Assembly: GCA_031283025.1 (NCBI GenBank) | Contig: JAITCP010000162.1 | Coordinates: 1-30,093 of the forward strand | DNA length: 30,093 nt | Reading direction: 5' to 3' | From: Spirochaetaceae bacterium | Lineage (GTDB): Bacteria > Spirochaetota > Spirochaetia > Treponematales > Breznakiellaceae | Part shown: positions 15,009 to 21,186 of the stretch, piece by piece | How positions within the stretch are numbered: position 1 is the stretch's first letter | Layout: every line of letters begins with the position of its first letter | Notes under the pieces: generated by a model | Databases searched by the model: none | Told to the model about the DNA's origin: nothing | What the model saw: the letters and a program-made list of their open reading frames with translations, nothing else | Made by a program: the position numbers and the translations under genes

Positions 15009-15322
15009 TCTGCGATTATCTTTTCTATTTCAGCTTTGGGCCTTGCCCCGGCCTGAATAAAAACCAACTCGCCGTTTTTGTAAACCGCCAGGGTGGGTAT
15101 GGAAACAACGTTGTGCCGTGCGGCTAGATCGCTTTCATCATCAACGTTGATCTTACCCACCTTGAGCCGCCCTTCATTTTCATCTGCAATTTGTTCAATA
15201 AAGGGGGCGATCATTTTGCAGGGATTGCACCAGGGGGCCCAGAAGTCCAGAAGCACCGGCATGGACGCGTTGATTACTTCGGCCTCAAAATTGCCGCTTG
15301 TAATGGTTATTTCTTTGCTCAT
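14999..15322 (-). CDS. trxA: Thioredoxin with WCNPC active site
   Basis: This 107-residue cytoplasmic thiol-disulfide oxidoreductase has the complete thioredoxin fold pattern: VLLDFWAPWCNPCKMIAP (active cysteines C32 and C35), VGKINVDDESDLAARHNVVSIPT with the cis-proline, and LAVYKNGELV. The active site is WCNPC and not the usual WCGPC; the changed residue tunes redox potential in the family. The start ATG at 15322 (MSKEITIT) is chosen on length and homology; an in-frame ATG at 15340 would add six residues inside the promoter. There is no ribosome binding site. A TATATT box ends six bases before the ATG, which suggests a leaderless mRNA. It is divergent from the U32 gene. Confidence 0.93.
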   Translation of the reverse strand: MSKEITITSGNFEAEVINASMPVLLDFWAPWCNPCKMIAPFIEQIADENEGRLKVGKINVDDESDLAARHNVVSIPTLAVYKNGELVFIQAGARPKAEIEKIIADYW

Positions 15323-15328
15323 GCGGCA

Positions 15329-15357
15329 AATATAGACCATATTAAAGAAAAAACCAA
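15329..15357 (-). promoter_or_regulatory. Putative trx promoter giving a leaderless mRNA
   Basis: On the minus strand TTGGTT (15352-15357), a 17-bp spacer and TATATT (15329-15334), followed by six bases and then the ATG. No Shine-Dalgarno sequence is present. Confidence 0.6.
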
Positions 15358-15386
15358 GAGAATTGACACCGATGTTTTCCTGTTTC

Positions 15387-15416
15387 TGGACGTATAGGGC
15401 TTTTCCGCTGTATCAT
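15387..15416 (+). promoter_or_regulatory. Putative promoter of the U32 gene, leaderless arrangement
   Basis: TGGACG (15387-15392), 18 bases, TATCAT (15411-15416), eight bases, ATG. A TTGACA at 15363-15368 has no -10 box at a normal distance. The -10 box sits in the loop of a small inverted repeat, CCGCT...AGCGG (15405-15422). Confidence 0.45.
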
Positions 15417-15424
15417 AAGCGGCA

Positions 15425-17602
15425 ATGAAAACAAATTCCCCGGAATTACTGGCTCCTGCCGGTTCCCCTGAAGCCCTGGATGCGGCTGTTGCGGAAGGGG
15501 CAGACGCGGTATATCTGGGGCTTAAATCGTTTAACGCGCGGATGCGGAGCGCCAACTTTGCCTATTCCCAGTTTGAGGGGGCCCTGCGTTCCCTTCACCG
15601 CATGGGACGGCGGCTTTATGTAACGGTTAATACCGTGTTTGAACAGCGGGAGGCAGACCGGGTTTATCAGTTGTTAAAGTACCTTGCAGCAGCGGGCCCT
15701 GACGGAATAATCGTTCAGGATTTAGGGCTTCTCCTTATGGCACGGGAATTCCCCCAATTAAAAATTCACGCTTCTACCCAAATGAACATTGCCTCCGCAA
15801 GGGGGGCCAATGTCCTTTCAAAATACGGCGTGTCCCGCGTGGTACTGGCACGGGAACTTTCCCTGGAAGAAATCGGCGCCATAGGCCGGCTTACCAATGT
15901 AGAGATGGAGGTATTTGTCCACGGAGCGCTCTGCGCCAGCGTTTCCGGCCTGTGCCTTTTTTCCAGTTACCTGGGGGGGAAGTCCGCCAACCGGGGATTG
16001 TGTACCCAGGCCTGCCGCCGCCTCTACCATGCGGAAGGCGCCGGGGCAAACCGCGGGGACATTGCGACGGAATTTGATGAGGCCGCCCCCTTTCAAGCGG
16101 GCTATTACTTTAGCCCCTGCGACTTATCCCTGATCGCCCGTATGCCTGAATTAGCGGAAGCGGGGGTACGATCATTCAAAATTGAAGGAAGGATGAAAAG
16201 CGCCGAGTATGTTGGCACGGTGGTTTCCGCTTACCGGCGTGTAATTGACAGCATGGAAAGCGGGGAGGATGAACGCCGCCGCTCCCTGGAAGACGCCCGT
16301 TCCGTTTTGCAGAACGACTTTGCCCGGCCCAAAACGGAATTCTTCTTTAGCCCGGCAGCAGCCGGTACGATTTTTAGGCCGGAGCAGGATGGAGGAACCG
16401 GCATTAGTATGGGAACCATCCTGAAAGTTTCCAGCAGCGGAAGCGAACTGCGGGCTCTGGTTAAAAGCGGCGGCCAAATCACTCTGATGCCGGGAGATTC
16501 TGTACGGTTCCACAAGGCGGATGATTCCCGGCGGCAGGCGCACAAACTTACCTTTGCCGGAAAGTCAGGCGGCGCTCATCTTATTTCAATACCGGAAGGT
16601 TTTGAGGCGGGCGATTCAGTATACCTTATTCAAACAAAATCCATGACCAGGCGCTATCCGCAGGCGCTACCAAAAGATTTAAGCCCCTTCAAGCGGCAAC
16701 CCGGCAGAGAAAAAGCGCCGCCTTTGCCGGATAGGGAAAAACCGCCTTCCATGCCGGACAGGAAAAATCCAGCGGCAAAAAAGCAGCTTCTTCCTGAAGG
16801 GATTTTTACGGCGCTTGCTTCAACAGAAGACCTGTACATTGTTCAATCCATAAAGCCCGCAGGGGTGATTCTTCCGGTAAACCGGAAAACAATCCGCCTT
16901 TTGCTGGAAGAAAAGCCTTTGCCTTTTAAGGCCCAGGAGATCATCCTTGCCCTGGATCCCTGGTTTCCCCAGGAAGAAGAACGTTTTTTGGCGGAACTGC
17001 CGGAACAACTGGAAGAACGGGGATATTGCAGGTATATACTGAACAACCCCGGGCATTTTTCACTTTTTAGGAATAATAACGGCAAAAGCCGGAATCTGCT
17101 AATAGCAGGCCCCTGGTTATACAGCTTTAACAGTTGGGCCGCCGCGTTTGCCAGCACACTGGGGGCCCGGTACTGCATTACCCCTTTGGAGAATAACCGT
17201 CAAAATCTGGAAAAAACCTTCCCGCCCCGGAAGCGCGGCGCTGTTTTTGTAACGCTTTTTGCCTGGCCGCCCCTGTTCCGCATCAAAACCGGCGTAGAGG
17301 GCTTGTATGGGTTTACGTCTTTTACCGGAAGCCGGGATGAACCGTTTACGCTGGTAAACGGGAACGGAAATTCTGTCGTAATCCCCAATCAGCCTTTTTC
17401 CATCACGGACAAAAAGCCTTTTTTGGCGGAAGCGGGGTTCCGCCGGTTTATTTTGGATTTTTCCGCCGGTATGTTTAACGGCTCTTTCCCGCTTAAAAAG
17501 AAACTGTACAAAGAAGTAATGAATGCCGCTACGGAAGGCTTGCCCCTTTCAGGTATCTCCCGTTTTAACTGGAAAAACGGCTTTTTTTCAGAAAAATCGT
17601 AA
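15425..17602 (+). CDS. Peptidase U32 family protein (RlhA/YdcP-like)
   Basis: The 725-residue protein opens with the U32 hallmark ELLAPAGSPEALDAAVAEGADAVYLG split over residues 6-31 and carries EVFVHGALCASVSGLCLFS, which fits the U32 family signature E-x-F-x2-G-[SA]-[LIVM]-C-x4-G-x-C-x-[LIVM]-S. Then come GLCTQACRR and FKIEGRMKSAEYV. The layout (U32 core about 1-300, then beta-rich and C-terminal parts) and the length are closest to E. coli RlhA, which is needed for 23S rRNA C2501 hydroxylation. Other U32 proteins act in ubiquinone or tRNA modification, so the reaction is inferred. Residues about 422-455 form a Pro/Lys-rich linker with two PDR(E/K)-type repeats. There is no ribosome binding site; a -10-like box ends eight bases before the ATG. 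Confidence 0.87.
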   Translation: MKTNSPELLAPAGSPEALDAAVAEGADAVYLGLKSFNARMRSANFAYSQFEGALRSLHRMGRRLYVTVNTVFEQREADRVYQLLKYLAAAGPDGIIVQDLGLLLMAREFPQLKIHASTQMNIASARGANVLSKYGVSRVVLARELSLEEIGAIGRLTNVEMEVFVHGALCASVSGLCLFSSYLGGKSANRGLCTQACRRLYHAEGAGANRGDIATEFDEAAPFQAGYYFSPCDLSLIARMPELAEAGVRSFKIEGRMKSAEYVGTVVSAYRRVIDSMESGEDERRRSLEDARSVLQNDFARPKTEFFFSPAAAGTIFRPEQDGGTGISMGTILKVSSSGSELRALVKSGGQITLMPGDSVRFHKADDSRRQAHKLTFAGKSGGAHLISIPEGFEAGDSVYLIQTKSMTRRYPQALPKDLSPFKRQPGREKAPPLPDREKPPSMPDRKNPAAKKQLLPEGIFTALASTEDLYIVQSIKPAGVILPVNRKTIRLLLEEKPLPFKAQEIILALDPWFPQEEERFLAELPEQLEERGYCRYILNNPGHFSLFRNNNGKSRNLLIAGPWLYSFNSWAAAFASTLGARYCITPLENNRQNLEKTFPPRKRGAVFVTLFAWPPLFRIKTGVEGLYGFTSFTGSRDEPFTLVNGNGNSVVIPNQPFSITDKKPFLAEAGFRRFILDFSAGMFNGSFPLKKKLYKEVMNAATEGLPLSGISRFNWKNGFFSEKS

Positions 17603-17617
17603 AAAATTGCAATCTAA

Positions 17618-17647
17618 CTAAAGCAAGAAAACGCTCTGTGCCTTATA
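17618..17647 (+). promoter_or_regulatory. Upstream element shared with the lipoprotein gene (ssb copy)
   Basis: CTAAAGCAA, nine bases, CTGTGCCTTATA; see the matching element at 13987-14016. TATAAT follows in the sequence (17647-17652). It lies within the 113-bp gap between the U32 and ssb genes. Confidence 0.5.
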
Positions 17648-17654
17648 TATAATC

Positions 17655-17671
17655 GCAGGGGTGATCCCTGC
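17655..17671 (+). promoter_or_regulatory. Stem-loop in the ssb leader
   Basis: GCAGGG and CCCTGC pair perfectly around GTGAT, just downstream of the promoter element and about 45 bases before the ssb ATG. It could be an operator or an mRNA structure; nothing more can be said. Confidence 0.4.
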
Positions 17672-17715
17672 ACGGGGGGCCCTGGGTCCGCCGAACTTAA
17701 TGATGCGGAGGCATT

Positions 17716-18219
17716 ATGAACAATTTAAACTCAATCTTAATCGAAGGTAATCTGGTACGCGATCCCCTGTACCGGACTACTCCCAAGGGAACGCCAATTT
17801 GCAGCTTTACCCTTGCCTCCAACCGTTTCTTTAAACAAGATTCCGGATTGGAAAAGGAGGTAAGTTTCTTTGACGTGGAAACTTGGGCCAAACTGGCGGA
17901 GAATTGCTACAACATGGGGCACAAAGGCCGGGGAGTCCGGGTTGTAGGTCGGCTCAAGCAGGACCGGTGGAACGGTTCAGACGGAAAGGCCCATTCCAAG
18001 ATAACCATTGTAGCGGAGCACGTGGAGTTCAGACCGGACTTCAAGAAAGACGAATCCGTTGCGGGGATTTCCTCAGGAACGGAAAACGCTACAACTTCCG
18101 GGGCCCTGGGAATGGCGGACATGGCGCTGGCCAGAGAGGGAGGCGCCGCGTTTGTTCCTGACATGGCAAATGAGTATGCTTCGGCTCCCGCAATGGAGTT
18201 GGAACCGGTAGCGTTTTAG
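17716..18219 (+). CDS. ssb: Single-stranded DNA-binding protein
   Basis: SSB coats single-stranded DNA in replication and repair. Of 167 residues, about 1-110 form the OB fold: LNSILIEGNLVRDPLYRTTPKGTP, then FTLASNRFF, FFDVETWAKLAENC, GRGVRVVGRLKQDRW and KITIVAEHVEF. The C-terminal third is a flexible linker. The end is MELEPVAF: it keeps a final Phe and some acidic residues, but it is not the canonical DDDIPF tip that recruits partner proteins. The start ATG has GGAGG five bases upstream. The gene stands alone, without rpsF or rpsR, and converges on the gene for the 627-residue protein with a 25-bp gap. Confidence 0.94.
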   Translation: MNNLNSILIEGNLVRDPLYRTTPKGTPICSFTLASNRFFKQDSGLEKEVSFFDVETWAKLAENCYNMGHKGRGVRVVGRLKQDRWNGSDGKAHSKITIVAEHVEFRPDFKKDESVAGISSGTENATTSGALGMADMALAREGGAAFVPDMANEYASAPAMELEPVAF

Positions 18220-18244
18220 CCCTGTTAATCCTTGCCGCTGGGGC

Positions 18245-20128
18245 TTATGAGACGGTTCTGGCGGTAAGGAGCTTAATTAAATACAGTTTGATATAAAGGA
18301 GGAGAGAGTTTTGATCCCTGATTTTTCTAAGGCTTGGGAAGCTGTCCAGAATGGTATACGCCAATGTATCCAGATCGTCCTGGCTTACCATTGAAAACTT
18401 TTGCAGGCGCAATAGGGCTCGGAAGCGGTCCCGAACAAGCGCATTGACATCTTCAACCAGATTATTGGCGGCCTGTTCATTGAGCAATTCGTTCCAGCGG
18501 GAACATACGGTTTTTATATAACTATCCAGAGTTTGCCCCCTGGGAACTATCATTGACTGCATCACTTCCGCCCTTTGCTGCATCTCTGTATAAGAATCGC
18601 CCGTTGTTATTTTTTTTCCGGCTTCTGCCTGTTTTCTTTTTTTCTTTTTGCTTATCCGCTTAAAAAAAGCAAAGAAGCCGTGCAAAAAGGAATGCCAAAA
18701 GGGTATAAGAAGCTTCACATCGCTCAAAATTTGTTTTCTTTTAATACCGAGCAATACAGGCAGGGGCAATAATTCATTCCAGTTAAAAAGCTGGGAAGAT
18801 TTTGGAAGGGTTTTTGGGGAAGACCGCATTTCTTCATAAATCAAAAAAAGTTTTCTGTCCTGCAGCAATGCATGTAATACCGGAACGTACTCTTTAATAT
18901 ATTCGGCTGTAAGGGTTTCAAAATCTTTGTCATTATCCATGGCGCTTTCTTTGCGGAATTCCTTAAGCATTATTTTCCACCGATCAAAGATTGCCTTAAT
19001 CACCAGAGGCCGGTTTTCTTCAAGAAGGCGGGCGCAGGCGGTTAAAACCCTGGTTTTTTTTATCAGCCAGGCGGCACCGCCTGCGGTGTGGAAATAAACC
19101 ATGTCGGGCAGTTCGTTGGAACTTACCGTTTCTGTGCTGCGTTTTTTTATATGGGAATCCAAAGCTTCCTGGCCGCAGATGTCAAGAAGAAGCATTCCCT
19201 TGTTATCCTTAAACCGCAGGAGCGCTTCCCGTGAGAAATAGTAGGGGGGCTTATCCATTTCAAGGTCAAAATTTCTAAGTGCGATTTCCTGTTCTTTTTC
19301 TTTAACGGCCAGTGCTTTATAGTAAGTACTGCAGCCTTCAATAATATAAGCGGCCTGCAGGGCGGCAATGTCTTCCTGTAATAGCTCGTTTTTTTGTTTC
19401 AGATCTGACCGGACCAGATTGCAGAAATATCCCCAAAAATGAAACGATACTTCCCGGTATTGCCTAATGTCATGAATACAATCATTGGGGCGTATCAAAA
19501 TCTGATCCATAATTTCCTGCAGCCGGTTATCTTTGCCGGTAAGGTGGGGGGCAAGCTTGTGTTGAACATATTCCTTGTTTCCGTGACGGAGCAGATAATT
19601 CCTGATCTTCAATATTGCCATTTCCAGCAGGGTTAACGGAATCATTGGCGCCAGAACAATAGCGTTTCCAGCCTCATAGGGGAAAATCAGCTTGATAATC
19701 GGTAAAAGCTTCTTCTGGGGTTCCTCCAGAAAAAAAGAAAAATTTTCCTGCATATGCAAGGGCTTTATTTGTTCATCCGGAATGATGATCTTCAGGGACT
19801 CTTCATTGTGAAAAGGCCTGTCGGTATCATCATCCGGGTTTTTATAGGCCTCTTTAATCAGCTCCGCATAGTAATTGCAAAAATGTATTCTTGTTCCCGC
19901 ATGATTCTGATCGATAATGAGCTTGCCGTCTTCCGCCAGATGGTTTACATCCATCCATACTTTTTTTCCGGTCTCGTTAGTCCACCTGGCCCACTCCGGT
20001 TTTTCATCACAGATTCGTTTTGCATATTTTTCCAAAAAACCTATAAAGGCTTCCATATCTATAAAAGGAGAACCGGCTTTTTTGGCATAAGAGTACATCA
20101 CGGAATACAGATCGGTATTTTGCGGCAT
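18245..20128 (-). CDS. Unidentified 627-residue, probably cytoplasmic protein
   Basis: I do not recognise this protein. It is mostly alpha-helical by eye, rich in Leu, Lys and Glu, with no signal peptide. There is a hydrophobic aromatic stretch (FWHSFLHGFFAFFKRI near 500-515) followed at once by KKKKRKQ, which could be an amphipathic or membrane-touching segment with a basic flank. A less basic helical region follows to the C-terminus. No catalytic motif stands out. Length and style suggest a conserved spirochaete hypothetical protein. The ATG at 20128 is preceded by AGGGG only two bases away, too close to be a normal site. A TATAAT box ends seven bases upstream, so a leaderless message is likelier. 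It is divergent from the LRR gene across 51 bp. Confidence 0.8.
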   Translation of the reverse strand: MPQNTDLYSVMYSYAKKAGSPFIDMEAFIGFLEKYAKRICDEKPEWARWTNETGKKVWMDVNHLAEDGKLIIDQNHAGTRIHFCNYYAELIKEAYKNPDDDTDRPFHNEESLKIIIPDEQIKPLHMQENFSFFLEEPQKKLLPIIKLIFPYEAGNAIVLAPMIPLTLLEMAILKIRNYLLRHGNKEYVQHKLAPHLTGKDNRLQEIMDQILIRPNDCIHDIRQYREVSFHFWGYFCNLVRSDLKQKNELLQEDIAALQAAYIIEGCSTYYKALAVKEKEQEIALRNFDLEMDKPPYYFSREALLRFKDNKGMLLLDICGQEALDSHIKKRSTETVSSNELPDMVYFHTAGGAAWLIKKTRVLTACARLLEENRPLVIKAIFDRWKIMLKEFRKESAMDNDKDFETLTAEYIKEYVPVLHALLQDRKLFLIYEEMRSSPKTLPKSSQLFNWNELLPLPVLLGIKRKQILSDVKLLIPFWHSFLHGFFAFFKRISKKKKRKQAEAGKKITTGDSYTEMQQRAEVMQSMIVPRGQTLDSYIKTVCSRWNELLNEQAANNLVEDVNALVRDRFRALLRLQKFSMVSQDDLDTLAYTILDSFPSLRKIRDQNSLLLYIKLYLIKLLTARTVS

Positions 20129-20135
20129 ATCCCCT

Positions 20136-20164
20136 ATTATATCATTGTTTTTGGGAGTTTTCCA
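20136..20164 (-). promoter_or_regulatory. Promoter of the 627-residue protein gene, leaderless arrangement
   Basis: On the minus strand TGGAAA (20159-20164), 17 bases, TATAAT (20136-20141), seven bases, ATG. It overlaps the divergent promoter of the LRR gene. Confidence 0.55.
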
Positions 20165-20173
20165 TGTTATAAT
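20145..20173 (+). promoter_or_regulatory. Promoter of the LRR gene, leaderless arrangement
   Basis: TTGTTT (20145-20150), 17 bases, TATAAT (20168-20173), six bases, ATG at 20180. No Shine-Dalgarno sequence is present. It interleaves with the promoter of the divergent gene. Confidence 0.6.
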
Positions 20174-20179
20174 GCCCTT

Positions 20180-20728
20180 ATGCGAAAAGTCCTGATCATT
20201 GCGTTATTCCTCTGCCCTTTCCTGCTTTTTGCCCAGGACTACCAGGCGGATTATGTTGTAAAGGACAAAGTTCTTGTAAAATACCGGGGGGTTAGCCGGA
20301 ATGTGGTTATTCCTCCAAAACTTGGCATTAACCGTATTGGAGTAAGGGCATTTGCGAACACCCCGGTACAATCCGTGGTTATACCAATGGGAGTGGGATT
20401 CATTGATGAGCGGGCATTTATGGGCTGTTCCTTTCTTAAAGATGTGACCCTTCCCAATACCCTGGCAAATCTGGGGCGGCGGGCTTTTTTCAACTGTAGT
20501 ATGCTGGAAAACATCAACATTCCCAGAAGCCTTCTTGTTATAGAAGACGGAGCATTCTTTAATTGCCGCAGTCTTAAAGAAATAGATATTCCGGATACCC
20601 TGAAAAGCCTGGGTTCCAGGGCGTTTTCCGGCTGCCTGGGTTTGGAAAAAGTGAGCCTTTCCCGCCGCACCAAACTGGGGGAACATCCATTTATGGGCGT
20701 TTCCTGCCAAATTACTTTCAGAGAATGA
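20180..20728 (+). CDS. Secreted BspA-like leucine-rich-repeat protein
   Basis: The 182-residue precursor has a signal peptide (MRKVLIIALFLCPFLLFAQ). It then has about five repeats of some 23 residues with the BspA/LRR_5 pattern (I-x-x-x-A-F-x-x-C-x-x-L-x-x-(I/V)-x-(I/L)-P-x-x-L), for example ERAFMGCSFLKDVTLP, RRAFFNCSMLENINIP and SRAFSGCLGLEKVSLS. Such proteins are surface or periplasmic and often mediate adhesion or protein binding in treponemes; the role here is inferred from the family only. The longer in-frame ORF from 19754 lies over the divergent gene and would bury the signal peptide, so the start is set at 20180. There is no ribosome binding site. The PilZ gene follows 63 bases after its stop codon. 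Confidence 0.85.
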   Translation: MRKVLIIALFLCPFLLFAQDYQADYVVKDKVLVKYRGVSRNVVIPPKLGINRIGVRAFANTPVQSVVIPMGVGFIDERAFMGCSFLKDVTLPNTLANLGRRAFFNCSMLENINIPRSLLVIEDGAFFNCRSLKEIDIPDTLKSLGSRAFSGCLGLEKVSLSRRTKLGEHPFMGVSCQITFRE

Positions 20729-20755
20729 ATAGTGACGAACTCCGCCTTCCAATCA

Positions 20756-20784
20756 TTGACAGGCGGGGCAAATTCAGGTATAGT
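20756..20784 (+). promoter_or_regulatory. Strong promoter of the PilZ gene, leaderless arrangement
   Basis: TTGACA (20756-20761), 17 bases, TATAGT (20779-20784), seven bases, then ATG at 20792. This is the clearest leaderless candidate, because both boxes and the spacing are near consensus and no ribosome binding site can fit. Confidence 0.75.
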
Positions 20785-20791
20785 AGCGTCA

Positions 20792-21136
20792 ATGCTTGGA
20801 AATATTGAAAACCGGAAAAGCCGCAGGTATCCTTCTATTGCCCGTGCAAAGATCCCCGAACTCTTTGCCGGAGACGCTCTTTTAAAAGACATTTCCGTTA
20901 CCGGCTGCTGTATAGAATGTACTATGCAGGTGGATGTAGACCCGGATTCTGAATTTACCATGACCATTCATCCGGAAAAAGAAGCCGGCGTCCGCAGGTT
21001 TGACCTTGTTGTCGAGTGTAAATGGTGCCATTCCGGCGCTTATTCCTGCTGCATAGGCTTTTCCGTAAAACAATCCCCCAAGAAAAAAGATTTTCTTAAG
21101 TATGTGGATTATCTTGCCTGGCGCTGCAATAAGTAA
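20792..21136 (+). CDS. PilZ-domain protein (putative cyclic-di-GMP receptor)
   Basis: The product of about 114 residues is a single PilZ domain. The N-terminal RKSRRYP supplies the R-x3-R loop and LKDISVTGCCIE the D-x-S-x2-G motif; together these bind cyclic di-GMP in the family. The rest (FTMTIHPEKEA..., FDLVVECKWCH, YSCCIGFSV) is the beta barrel. Several cysteines (CC, C, CC) are unusual but have no known role. Cytoplasmic. In spirochaetes PilZ proteins affect motility and host interaction, so a link to the che genes in this window is possible but not shown. The start at 20792 is chosen because the promoter's -10 box ends seven bases before it; an upstream frame to 20732 would overlap the promoter. 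Confidence 0.85.
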   Translation: MLGNIENRKSRRYPSIARAKIPELFAGDALLKDISVTGCCIECTMQVDVDPDSEFTMTIHPEKEAGVRRFDLVVECKWCHSGAYSCCIGFSVKQSPKKKDFLKYVDYLAWRCNK

Positions 21137-21161
21137 AGTTTTTAAGCGGAAGCTATTCAGT

Positions 21162-21186
21162 CTGACCGCATAAACTATGCGGTCAG
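21162..21186. terminator. Bidirectional stem-loop between the PilZ and nuclease genes
   Basis: CTGACCGCAT and ATGCGGTCAG form a perfect 10-bp stem with the loop AAACT. It lies 25 bases after the PilZ stop and overlaps the stop codon of the convergent nuclease gene. There is no T tract on either side, so it may be a pausing or mRNA-end structure. Confidence 0.5.

Noticed and set aside
19754..20728. A 324-residue version of the LRR protein starting at 19754
   Set aside because: The first 142 residues are antisense to the 627-residue protein gene, and a proper signal peptide starts at 20180.
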